A stretch of 64,000 bases of DNA, taken from the NCBI GenBank assembly GCA_963965975.1, contig OZ014420.1, positions 5,792,001 to 5,856,000 of the forward strand. The letters are read 5' to 3'. The notes beneath the pieces are model-generated. The model worked only from the letters and a program-made list of their open reading frames with translations, was not told the origin of the DNA and did no database searches. Position 1 is the stretch's first letter. Each line of letters begins with the position of its first letter. Origin of the DNA: Xestospongia bergquistia (taxonomy: Eukaryota > Porifera > Demospongiae > Haplosclerida > Petrosiidae). Positions 1 through 15,773 of this stretch are shown here, piece after piece. A program made the translations under genes and the position numbers.

Positions 1-2300
1 TGGATTTTCAATATTCACACATGTCCTATAAAATAGATGGTAATATTATATGTTAATCTTAGTCTGTATATTATTGTCAAATTTAGTATATATAATATAC
101 CATTTAATATACTTACCAGTGAAACCATCTGCAGCAGTCATCACATTCTATCATGTTTCTGTGTGTTGTAGATAGTTGGCAATGAGAGCACATCCATTCA
201 AGACGTTTGGTAGTCGCTGTGGTTTTGTGTTGATGATAGTATGGTTGAAGTGTAATGTCACCTTACCTAGTTGTTGTAATGCTTCCCATGATTTCATTTG
301 ACATGTAATCCTGAATGTTAGAGATATCAAAGTCAATTATCTCATCAGGTAGGTTGTCCATTTTCTTTTTCATTTTTACCAGTGTTAATTTGTTTGCTGT
401 TCCATTAATGATCTTATCTGCTCTATCTTTGGTACATAACAGTATTAGAGTATCTATAAAGGGAAAGTAATTGTTATTTTATTGTTTAATGTTAGATTTA
501 GTCATACCATATGTGGCTTTCTTTGTCATATACAATCTTGTGTCATTGTTTAATTGTTTTTCAATTTCTTCTTTTTCAGTGTTCTTTGGCTTTGCTAGTC
601 TAACTGATCGTTTTTTTGTTCTTTTTCGAGTGCTGAAGAATGGTCATTGTGGAGCTATAGTTTTATTTACTGGTTCATGTTGTGTCAGTGGAAGTACTGG
701 TTTCGTCTGCTCTAAATGACATTTCATCAGTTCTATTGTGGTACCAAGCTGTGTGTTTATTGTTTGTAATGTCTGTTTATCAGTACATTGTTCTGAATTT
801 TGTTAAAAACGTGTTGTCTGGTTTCAATAATGTCCAAATCACCACTAACTGACATTATTGCTTTAAGTATATCATTTAGTTCTTTGTCTGAATTCTTTCC
901 ATCATTAGTTGAGTTGTTTTCATTTAGTTGTTCTTGACTGTTGTGTTGTTGAAATTGTACCATTAAATGAATGTGTTTGCATATGTTTCCTATTGTAGTA
1001 TAGTCTTGACATGTACAGGATTAGGAGTGGACACATATGTTGCAGTCATTACATCTTAGTCTACAATTCACTGGGGATACCTCATTCTCTATAGTCACTC
1101 TATATTTGTCATTACCACATGATGATGTCACATCCCATACTCCATCTTTAACTTGTTCAACTGAATCTATTGTCATGTCCTTGCTGGTTAAATGTTTTTT
1201 GTGTATGTCAATCAATCTCTTTATCTTCTTTCCCTTGGTTAGTTTTATAAGTCGTTCGAATGCTTTGTCCCTTGTAATTTTCATTAATGTATTGATACAA
1301 TTGTCCACTCTTTTATTGATCCTACCATTCATGTATATATACTTTAATACACGATGGAAAGCCTCAACATACATGTTCATATTAATAAACAATCCCTGTC
1401 TATAGCATTGTGCCCATTGTTGTTTTCTATCTACGTAAGTTCTGATAAAATATTCTGCAAATGGAGATGTTTCGTCATTCATCTGAAGTTGTTAAATTGT
1501 TTTTGTCAGAAGTATTTGAAATTTCTGTATGTCTTTCTCTTCCAGTAAAACACGCAAGTTGTGATACACTGCTACCTGTGTCTGTTTGTCTTTTATAAAC
1601 GAGAGTTTCTCACGCCATGCCCTATCCACATGCCAGGTGCATAACAGTTTGTTGTTGACTTCACCAAACACTGACCTCCAGGCATTATAAAACTGTTCAG
1701 CGTCATCAGACATGAACCATTGTGGTGTTATGGAACTGACCCTCTTCTTAACTGCTCTGAGAAAATTGTGAAGCACAAATTGATCTTCACGATTTGACAA
1801 ACACCAACCAACAGGCTAGCCTTCACCAAATTCATCTACTACTACCAATGTGACCAAGGAGAAGTTATAGCTATTAGTGCCATGGGTGGAATCAATGCAT
1901 AATATTCTCTGATGCCCAAACTTCTTCATCATGGATGCTTGCATTGGTGTTTGTAGACATATCAGGAAGTCATCATCACGCATGTTGTTGGATTCATCTG
2001 ACTGACGACAGCCTTGAGGTTTATACACAATAACTGGATTCCTCTCTTCCTTTTCCATCATTTCTTTTACCCAACAGTCAACACTTGTTGCATCATTCTT
2101 ATGTCTTTGTTTACTATTTAGGTGATATGATTTTTCAATATTTCCAATGTCTTTTCTACTTATTAGATGAACTCGTTTCAGATCTGTGCCAACACTGTCA
2201 CGTACCTTGTCCAAAATGTGTTGAAAGGATAATGAAGTTCTACCCTTTTATACCACTTTTCAAGCATATGTCAATTCCTTTGTCTTTTTAAAGCCTCCAA
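1..2300 (-). pseudogene. Decayed MULE-type transposase with SWIM and PHD-like zinc fingers (continues past left edge)
   Basis: This is a degenerate Mutator-like (MULE) transposase read right to left. Visible pieces are the catalytic region (CIDSTHGTNSYN with the first Asp, SDDAEQFYNAW with the second, CTWHVDRAW, and YVEAFHRVLK with a candidate Glu), then a SWIM finger (CTCQDY...CKHIH, about 1018-965), a basic Lys/Arg-rich segment, and a C-terminal PHD-like finger (CSHC, then CDDCCRWFHW) that is completed across an intron (116-26) by TCVNIENP at 25-1. Another small intron is likely at 507-454. In-frame stops lie at 1816-1818, 1492-1494, 1021-1023, 644-646 and 263-265, and the frame shifts near 780-800. 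Family knowledge: MULE transposases cut and paste DNA in the nucleus. With this many breaks it is almost certainly non-functional. The 5' end is unclear; similarity fades near 2300. Confidence 0.75.
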
Positions 2301-2889
2301 AAAAAAACTAATGGGTAGTATGTTCACTCCCTATAAAGAGTTAATGTCAGCTCTTCTTATGTCTTTACTTACAGTTTTCTTCTTAATACTATTATATATT
2401 ATGAAGATATAGCCATTGACTATCTGGAATGTTATTTAAATGTTTTTATTGGTAATCTGTTGCATTTCATACATTGTCATTGAGCCAACATTCACCACTT
2501 GAACTTGATTCCCACGCCTGACGTAGACACTGGAGATCAGTCCCTTTGACATCAATTTGCTGTTTGTATGTGTGCTGTGCATTCTCCCAAGAAATTGACA
2601 CAACTGTTGAAGTAAGTGACTGCATTTGAAAACACTTCTCCATATCTAAATGCATGTAGTATACTATGGTAAATGTAATTAATAAGATAATGTATAATAC
2701 AGTTATTAGACATAAAATAATAAAATTAATACCAGATATTAATATTATTTATTGCCTTATATACTTATTATGTACACTATAGTGTGTTGGTAATATCAAG
2801 AAACATTAATCTCATCACTGTATATAGTTTACTATAGGATTTAAAAAGACTTGTCCTGCTAATCTGTGTACCATTACTATAGTACTATA
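2301..2889. other. Non-coding stretch between the MULE remnant and the SRCR pseudogene
   Basis: AT-rich sequence. A short minus-strand open frame at 2655-2467 has no recognisable domain. No repeat or RNA gene was seen. It may hold the worn 5' end of the MULE element. Confidence 0.4.
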
Positions 2890-3340
2890 TAGACATATAG
2901 TGACAGATAAGACCAGCATATTGTGAATGGCTAGCTACAAGAAGGTGCATATTCCAATAGGTTATGTGTTAGAATTGGGTACAAGTAACGCCAGCTATAT
3001 TAGTAGAACTACAGCTACTCATCTGATAGGTACAGCTGTCAATGTCACTCATATCAGTATCACATGATATATCAGTGATAACAGGTGATTCTTTTGATCA
3101 CTAAATTCATCAGCATTGTTATTGAGATCTCTACATGCTATTTGTACATTCTTCCAGGACCATGATGTGGTAAAACTACCAGCACTAATAGTAGTCCAAG
3201 TACAGTTGCCTCCATTACTAGGACAGTAACATATTTCTAGTCTACCAGCATTGTTAGTTGATGTGAAACTTAACTTGGGGTACGGCAGTTGTGGACATTC
3301 ATGAAAGTTCATGACACATCCACAAGATTGATATTCATGG
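2890..3340 (-). pseudogene. SRCR receptor fragment, broken tandem copy downstream of gene A
   Basis: Reading right to left, about 3290-3110 matches the first SRCR half encoded by exon 2 of genes A and B (GRLEICYCPSNGGNCTW, SWKNVQIACRDL). It runs directly, after a frame change near 3090, into SPVITDISCDTDMSDIDSC and SSCSSTNIAGVTCTQ, which match exon 5. A stop follows, then a worn remnant of exon 7 (SHSQYAGL near 2910-2890). The exons that should lie between (3 and 4) are missing, and the introns between the joined pieces are gone. It is therefore a deleted, frame-broken paralog of the neighbouring SRCR genes and not an extra exon of gene A, whose own stop and polyadenylation signal lie upstream at 3789. 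Confidence 0.75.
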
Positions 3341-3776
3341 AGATTCATAAGTATTTATTTAGATGATTATTCAAGAATGCTAGCTGTTAGTATAATCATC
3401 ATGAGATGGATATTGCATAAAGTTCACAAACATATACTGCACAATCAATATTCATTAGTGTCCCTCTCTGAGATATCTGTGAGAGGGACACAATTGTAAT
3501 TATAATATAAACCATTTCATTTACATCATGAAAACAATGAATGTTTTCAATACTTTTTTCCTGTGGATTATGAGTTTCCAGAAAAGTTGCTATAACCAAT
3601 CATGTATGCTTCTATCCAAGGAGTATATATAATTACCTAGTATATATGGTGGAAAATTGATAACAATGATTCATCAATTGATGTCAGTTGTAATAGTGTT
3701 ATTAATGTTGCACACAATCTATACAGAAAAATATTTTAAAAATACAGTAACAGCAAAATAAATATAGAAACATTTT

Positions 3777-3782
3777 TTTATT
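3777..3782 (-). promoter_or_regulatory. Polyadenylation signal of gene A
   Basis: AATAAA on the minus strand begins 6 bases after the stop codon, giving a very short 3' UTR. Confidence 0.5.
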
Positions 3783-3788
3783 TTGTTA

Positions 3789-6700
3789 TTAAAGCCAACT
3801 ATTATTAGGAGGAGGAGGGGCAGAAGGATCTACAGTGGAGGGTTGTGAAGTAGGACCTGGTACTGCCATGTCACCAACTAAATAATAATAAAACAATTCA
3901 TAGATAAATTAATAATATAGGTAATTAAAATAATAAGTACAAAAACCTACAACATCTTTAGATAGAACCTTTGTTGTAACTAACACTGACAATTCAAATG
4001 ATTATTGAGTCCTCTAGCTAATAAACAGAGACATCTTTGTTAATTCAATAAATGCTATTATATTTGCTATACATTGTAAAGATTCATTATTATAATTATA
4101 AAGTATTCCCGAAGAAGAAAGTAAGTTCAAATTTATGATCATTACTTCCATGAAAATTTGCTCTAACTTTTTCTACTATTGTTGTAGACCCATACTGAGC
4201 TAGCAGAATTTCTACCAAATGAGTAATTAAAACAATGTTTGACATGACATTCAGAGGGACTTGTGATGTATCTTATTTACCTGGTGGTGGATAGTAACCA
4301 GGATATGGATTAGGAGGTGCTCCATATCCATATGAAAGTGGATAACCAGCTGCTCCAAACCCATAAGAAGGTTGTGGAGGGGGATAGGCTGGATCAGGGG
4401 CATGCGATAATACTGGATAAGGTACATGTGGATTTATCATTTCTTCTGGATGCTGTTTCTCCTCAAGTTCATTAGGACGAGGATTAACTTGTTTCAATTC
4501 CAAAGCTTCATTGTATGAAGGGGGTGGAGCTTTTCTGAGCTCAGTATCTTTCTGATTGTCAGTAACTCTAGCAGAACTAGAATCAGACGATGATGATGAT
4601 CTCCTACTTTGAGGAGTCTAAAAAAGATCATATAGTGACTAGACATTAATAACAACAATGATATTGAATAGAAATACTTTAAAATGAACTGTATAAAAAA
4701 ACTAAGAGGACAAAATGTTTATGTTCTATAGCTGAAATTTATATTAATATTATAATGACTTTATTTTTTAATGAACAACAGCCTCCTGTTTTTTTAATAA
4801 ACTACAAAATGTAAGACTCCATAGTACTATGCTTTTAAAATTAAGAAGATGTAATAGTATCAGATCCTAAATTAGGCCAATTAAAAATATTATATATTGT
4901 TGCTTATCTTTACTGATGTATTCTATAAACAAACCTCATTAGTAATTTCATTTGCTGGAGATGATGTAAGAACTGTCTCTGCATTATTTGTTGTTACTGA
5001 AGTCACGTTATTAGGTGTGGGTTGTGCTCTTGATGTAGTTGTACTACCAGCAGCCCTAGCAGCAGCTGCCTTCCTGGCTTGTTCTTTCTTGTGAAGATGT
5101 ATTACAAGAAAAATAACACCTCCCCAAAAAATCAAGTTACCAATTACGATACCAGCTATTGCACCACCTGACAATCCACCCCCTTCATCATCACTTGTTG
5201 TTGGAGTAGCTAAAATATTAATGATAATGTATGCCACAATATGAATATCAGATATTGTAAAATTAACACTGGTCTACATATTTAGTATATGTCTTTTTGG
5301 TTATATCTTGTGACAATAATATCATCGTTACATATATAGTCCAACAGAGTATCAAAGTGACAAACACATTATAACATACAGGACTTACTACAAGAAAGAC
5401 CAGCATCTTGTGAATGGCTACAAGAAGGTGCATATCCAATAGGGTATACATTAGTACAAGTACTCAGTCTACTCTCTGATCCTGAACAAGTATATCCTGA
5501 TACCCAGATTGGTCTCTGAGAGGATGAGGGCTTACTAGAAATTAAACAATAATAACAATTATTATTATATACATATACATATACATGTACTTATAATGAT
5601 TTTATGAAGGATAGAAGTCACCACATTCTACATCAAATATTAAACTTAAATTAATACTAAAAAGTCTCATCCTATACAGGTACTGCTACTGCTTGTCTAA
5701 TCAATACCCCACTATTGTGTACTATGTGTAGACTCACGTATAGACTGAAACATTGTTTGTATTAAGACCTAATTCACGACAAGTGACTTGTCCATCATTA
5801 ATAGTCCATTGATTATTACAGACAGTACCCCAACGACTTCCATATACAATCTCTACATTAGCTAAATAAAGACGAACAGTTCTTTCAGATGAACCTACAA
5901 CAGAAAACAAAGATAATTTAGTTCATCATTATCATACAATATTACTTTGGGTACAAGTAACACCAGCTATATTAGTAGAACTACAGCTACTTATCTGATA
6001 GGTACAGCTGTCAAAGTCAGTCACATCGGTATTACATGATACACCAGTGATAACAGGTGAAAGAGAGATTTCGCCACCTCGACTGAGATGAGAAAACCAA
6101 GAAGATAAATACAATAATAAGATGTTGAATTAGAACATTTATAAAAAAGTAATAAACAATAGCTGGCTGTACAAATGAATGTTAATTTAACTTCTATACA
6201 TCTTAGACCCTGTGCTATACTATATGCATATTTTTATTTGAAGATGTCACATTAAAAAGTGATTTTGTCCCTATTAACAATATTACTGTATATAATTTTG
6301 GATCATATAGGGCTCACTATCCAGTCTTTGTGAATGATCTCACAATCCCACTAGAGTAGCCAAGAGTCTGACAAACAACATTAGCATCTACTGTATCAAA
6401 ACCGGTGGGACAAAATGTTTGCCATATTCCTGATACATATATCTCTAGTATACCTTGATGTCTTGTTGTACTACCTGTTAGTCTTAGACTACCACTGGAT
6501 ATAGCTAGAGAGAGAGAGAGAGAGAGTCACTTTCACATTCAAACTTATCATCATTATTCCTTACTACTTAAACAGTTAATGAAGACATCAGCACTGTGTA
6601 CATTAGAGTCAGTAGGTATTGATAATGTAATACAATCTGATAGTTTGGTTTCTGTTCCATCACAAGAGAAAGTGGATGGATATATACTAATGGAAGATAA

Positions 6701-7253
6701 AGCAACATCTGCTGGTCTTACCCTATAATGTAATGAAAGAAAAACAAAATCAACAAATGTTAAATAAGTATCATTACAACTAACGTTGATTGTAATATAG
6801 GGTTTCCTAGGCCAGTATTAATACTAAGATCTCTACATGCTACTTGTACATTCTTCCAGGACCATGGTGTGATAAGACTACCAGCACTAATAGTAGCCCA
6901 AGTACAGTTGCCTCCATTACTGGGACAATAACATATTTCTAGTCTACCAGCATTGTTAGTTGAAGTGAAACTTGAAGTATGATTAAGTTGTAGTTCATTA
7001 GCTGTAATGCAAGGGGTCTGTCCTGTAATAATAAATATATTACAATTAATAAAGATAATGTAAATTAAATAACAACTATTTAAACACGATACCATCATGT
7101 ATTGTATTGGTCTGATCCAAATTATAATAAGTATTCCTAACAATCCAAATAATTAACAGCTGTTTCTATTAATGAAATATATTCTTATTAATTACCTTGG
7201 CTAAAATAAGGAGCAGTACAGACTATAGCCAATAGAATTAATTTGAGAGTCAT
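3789..7253 (-). CDS. Gene A: three-SRCR-domain single-pass membrane receptor
   Basis: Ten exons, 592 aa: 7253-7196, 7022-6785, 6722-6568, 6504-6318, 6082-5946, 5894-5738, 5534-5389, 5209-4935, 4617-4281, 3877-3789. Exon 1 is a signal peptide (MTLKLILLAIVCTAPYFSQ). Each SRCR domain spans two exons: 2+3, 4+5 and 6+7. Domain 3 has the classic SRWGTVCNNQW and CRELGL; domain 1 is divergent (GRLEICYCPSNGGNCTW). Exon 8 encodes one membrane helix (about residues 374-398, AIAGIVIGNLIFWGGVIFLV) followed by HLHKKEQ. The tail is Ser-, Pro- and Tyr-rich with PPPSYNEAL (about 482-490) and DPSAPPPP near the end. SRCR domains bind protein or microbial ligands; the ligand here is unknown. AATAAA lies at 3782-3777, just past the stop. 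Exon borders come from splice sites and comparison with gene B; the total length is a multiple of three. Confidence 0.82.
6506..6527. repeat. (AG)n microsatellite at the exon 4 acceptor of gene A
   Basis: About 10 AG units; on the coding strand this is the CT-rich polypyrimidine tract directly before exon 4. The same site in gene B holds about 60 units. Confidence 0.9.
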
Positions 7254-7891
7254 GATCTTCTTATCCTATACAACACAACAAAATCAACAGTATAGTATCA
7301 TAATTTTAATAGCTCTTAGGATATGCCTCTCATAATTATTATAATAATAACAATATAATCGTATCGTACTAAAAATTTTAGGTAAAATGACAAATACTCT
7401 GTTACAGACAACATGGCAACAAATTTAATAATAGACTAATAGCTCAGTATAGTTAGGTGAATGTATATTACAAGTTATTTAATGTATCAATCAAATTACT
7501 GCAAATTTGTAAACACAAACTACACATGTTACATGTTCTTGTTTGTTGATTTTAAAAATAGAAATGATTTCTTGATTGAAGAAAACGAAAAACTATGAGA
7601 TCACAATAAAACTCATTATTTTAATTTCTAATGTAATCAAGATATTATAAATCCAGTTAAGTTGATTTACATAAAATGTCTGCAGATTAAAGGACAGAGT
7701 ATCACACTATATCATTCCATCAATAGTATATATTATCTGACATAGTCATTTAAAAATCCAATAGTTTTTATAGCTACATGTTAATAGTATTAGTGTGTGT
7801 GGGGTTGACTATCATTATGTTTAATCAGTTCATATTACAAGTTCTGAGGACAAATGGTATGACAACTATTTAGTTCTGATTACATGTGGTC

Positions 7892-7913
7892 TAAACATGC
7901 TGTGTCATTCTAT
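7892..7913 (+). promoter_or_regulatory. Conserved upstream block of gene A (shared with gene B)
   Basis: A 22-base block containing AAACATGCTGTGTCATTCTA lies about 640 bases upstream of the gene A start. An identical 22-base block lies about 535 bases upstream of gene B, at 14435-14456. Surrounding sequence is poorly conserved. Confidence 0.4.
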
Positions 7914-8910
7914 CATTACAAGTATGCATAAAATATTAGTTAGGTCAATAAGCAGATAGAGATATCTAACTAACATAGACACCTAGGATTTGGTGCCAAG
8001 TTCAAAAGAGCTATGTATAATGTTCATGCCAAGGGTATGCACTAGCATTAACTTGGTCTTGCTGAACCACACACCACTATTGATATACATAACGACAAGT
8101 TATATATTATTCATAGTCGTGAATTTATTAATAGTAAAAGTGATAGGTCAATCGTTAGGGTGTGGTTTAGGTATACTATTGCTTGTGTATAGACTAAACT
8201 CAAGGACAGTATGGCCTTACCCATTTAACAATAAAGATGCACCAATTTACTACCATATTGGAAGACAACATGGCAACAAGGAAGTCGTTGAAGTTTGTGC
8301 TTGCACCTTGTACTTTATACTTTGTCTATAACATTTTACGTATCTTCTTTACAAATAATATAGAAACCATTAATACAACTAGGATAAGTGTAAAAAATGA
8401 TCTTAATGAAGATTAGTTACCCTGCAAAATGGCAGTCATGGGACAGGCCTATTATGATCTGGGGATCGAACTTTTGCATGATAAAGTTGTAAGCTTTTAA
8501 CAGACAATGTAATTACCATAACAATAACTTTATGGACACATTGAGGCTGTTGTGCCATTAACATAATGCTGTACTTCAGTGTACTAGCCATAATACTATA
8601 CCTTATATACTTAACTCAAACATTAAATGTATTAATTTTATATATTGAAATATGGTATTTGTTAATGGTAGGTTCATCAAATCATTATGGAAATGGATAA
8701 GGCTTCTAAAAGTCTACAAGTACATATATTAGCTTATATATTAGAGAAAGGAATTAGGTATCCAGCTTACCAAATATGTGCACATATAAACTAGCGTTTT
8801 TAACAAGTTCTAAATTATCTCTGTTAGTTCAATTTCAATAGGCTCAATTTCTATCTATATTAAGTATAAAAAACATAATATAGATTACATAGAGAGTGTA
8901 GTTGTTGAAG

Positions 8911-8941
8911 TTAACCTCACATTCCTGAAATGTGAGGTTAA
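8911..8941. repeat. Hairpin: 13-base perfect inverted repeat
   Basis: TTAACCTCACATT (8911-8923) and its exact reverse complement (8929-8941) are separated by 5 bases. Similarity of the flanks extends outward (TTGAAG against CGACTTCA). It could be a short foldback element remnant. Confidence 0.7.
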
Positions 8942-9414
8942 CGACTTCAGCAGTCATTATATCAGAGCCTAGAGTCAATCAATTCTCACCTATTTACAAA
9001 CTCCAGAAAGTTTTAAGATCCACCTAAAAATATACACGCTTTTGCTGAAATATGCTGACAAGTAGCTAAACAACACTGACCATACAGCAACGCCCAAGCT
9101 GCAAAAATATGTGAATATCATTATGTAATATTTTAATTTATGTAACAGCAATAATGTGGACGTATAGTGAAGGGAGGGGCTCATTATGTTCTACCCTTTC
9201 TATTTATTTATTTATAGTTCTGAAATAATAATTATTGTATATAATTACGACAACACGTTAGTAAATAACAATGATTCATCAACTGATGACAGTTGTAACA
9301 GTGTTAATGATATTGATTCTTTTAATTGGCATATTTATCAGAACACACAATCTACACAGAAAAAGAGAAATATAGCAAATAAATACATATTTTTTAATTA
9401 TATTTTGTACTAAG

Positions 9415-13902
<4,488 letters not shown>

Positions 13903-14434
13903 GATCTTGATATTTTGAACATAACAAAATTGACTATAGAATAGTATAGCTTAAAAAGAAACAACACTGTTATACACATGAGGTATCTATTTATAAAGAC
14001 AATTAATAATATTTATGTGATAATCTATGGTCAAATGTGATAAATGATGAAAACGTGACTAGACTTTAAGCAGTCTTAATGAGAATAAGATAAGGCTCAC
14101 AAATGATATAAGAGCAAATCAAATTGTATGCACACTTGAAGTTAATTGTAACTAAAGGAGGAGAACATTGAGCTTTGATGTTTGCATGTTAGATCAACAT
14201 TGTTGATTATAAGTGAGATGACATCAACAAGAAGGAAATATAAATTATTGTTGAAATCAAGTAACATAATGGATGATCTATTGCCGTAAACAATATCATG
14301 TAAAAACAAGCAATACTACAGTCAGCAGTACTTCAAATATTTACAATTATAGTGTTAATTATTATTGGTGTGTGGGAGTGGATTTTATAAATTGCATATA
14401 GGAATTTGGCATGTTGTTCAGATTATTTGTAATT

Positions 14435-14456
14435 TAAACATGCTGTGTCATTCTAT
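14435..14456 (+). promoter_or_regulatory. Conserved upstream block of gene B (shared with gene A)
   Basis: Same 22-base block as at 7892-7913, here about 535 bases upstream of the gene B start codon. It is the strongest match between the two upstream regions that can be found by eye. Confidence 0.4.
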
Positions 14457-15308
14457 ATAGTATAAGAGTTACCATTACTATAATATAAACTGTTTATTCG
14501 TTCCTATATAGGAATATAGTGACAATAAACATTCAGTATGTTACAGAGTCTAGCAGGTACAAAAAATATCAGGAACAAATATCAGGAACAAAGCTCTTGT
14601 TAAAGCCATTCAAATATTTCTAAGACTATAGTTAGTGGACAAAGTGTTACATAATAGATAACATCCTAAAAATTATTGATTTTCAGCAGTATTCACAATA
14701 CATTAAAAGACCAGTCTCATTGAGGCAGACTCATCAGAGTCCAGCTCCATATAATAGCTCGCGAGTTATGAAACAAAGCAATTAACCTATTAGAGAACTA
14801 GCAACCTCAGATATATACACAGGCTTAACAAATTAGATGTCTTTATTAGTATACAAGACTTGTCTCACCTGCTTGTCTTAATAGTCAAAATTCTCACCTA
14901 GCAACATCATTCTCAACAAGAAACAACACTGCTATGAATGTTATTAACAGTAGATAGCCTCGCCTATTTCCGATCAGCAGTGTGGTGCAATTTAATACAA
15001 TTACCAAACAATACGTACAAGAATTATTGCACAGACAATAGTTAATCTATGCAAAGCTCTAGAAATAAATTAATTAACAATATGTTTTCATTGAATATGG
15101 TTGTAAACATTGTCAATGCCTACATTAATAACTGTTGTTTAATTTCCATTCATAATTGGTAAGTATTGTCAAAAACAATAGTCATTAATTAAATATCCAG
15201 GATTTGTTTTCAACAAGTTCAGAATAGTTACAGCAATAAATGGCTTCCAAAATGTGTAGAAACTTGTCAATGAGACTAAATTTGTAACAATTACTAAATT
15301 TGCAAAAA

Positions 15309-15424
15309 TTACTAACATAGCAACAACATGTTACCATAGAAACAATTACCATACTATAGTAACAATATTTATGTTATCATAGCAACTATTGACATATTAA
15401 CATTAACAATGTTACTACAGCAAC
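15309..15424. repeat. Degenerate tandem array of X-box-like 14-mers
   Basis: GTTACCATAGAAAC (15330-15343), GTTATCATAGCAAC (15373-15386) and GTTACTACAGCAAC (15411-15424) lie 43 and 38 bases apart, with weaker copies between and before them. All resemble the RFX-factor X-box (GTnnCCATnGnAAC). It could be a regulatory cluster or a worn minisatellite. Confidence 0.45.
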
Positions 15425-15497
15425 GATGTAAGTCTCTCAAAGTATCTCTAAGCATTGATATCTTTACATATCTCCCAAGTAGCTGTGACTCCCACAT

Positions 15498-15521
15498 TGT
15501 CTCAGTGCATGCACTGAGACA
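15498..15521. repeat. 24-base perfect palindrome
   Basis: Two 12-base arms (TGTCTCAGTGCA and TGCACTGAGACA) with no spacer, located in the B-C intergenic region. Confidence 0.75.
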
Positions 15522-15773
15522 TCTACATTGGATATTCTGACTCATAATTGGATCAACTTACTAACTTCGTTGGATCAACTGATCATTTGATTATTTGAAC
15601 TGATCATCACTGATTTAATTGATTTTAATGGATTTATTAATAACATCAGTTGAAAAATACTAGTACTCTGTTCCATTTAACTCTTCCACATTAAAAACAC
15701 ATTAAATATTTCCATTGTTAAAAAATTATAGTGAAACAATATACCGAGTTCTTTATAATAGTACATTAAAGCA

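Larger units (their letters stand above)
7254..9414. other. Intergenic region between genes A and B
   Basis: Upstream region of A and downstream region of B. It holds the conserved 22-base block at 7892-7913 and the hairpin at 8911-8941. Open frames at 7990-8331 and 9186-9413 show no domain, no codon bias and no homolog within the window, and are taken as chance. Confidence 0.5.
13903..15773. other. Intergenic region between genes B and C
   Basis: Upstream region of B and downstream region of C. It contains the 22-base block shared with gene A (14435-14456), a degenerate array of X-box-like sequences (15309-15424) and a 24-base palindrome (15498-15521). No gene was recognised. Confidence 0.5.

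Noticed and set aside
1021-1023. Possible recoding of stop codons in the MULE remnant
   Set aside because: All three stop types interrupt it, a frameshift is also present, and the neighbouring genes use standard stops, so simple decay is enough.
7990-8331. Plus-strand open frame of about 113 residues
   Set aside because: No domain, no paralog in the window and no convincing start context; the hydrophobic composition is typical of AT-rich DNA.
9186-9413. Plus-strand open frame antisense to the 3' end of gene B
   Set aside because: Low-complexity Asn/Ile content and an overlap with the gene B 3' flank; no supporting motif.
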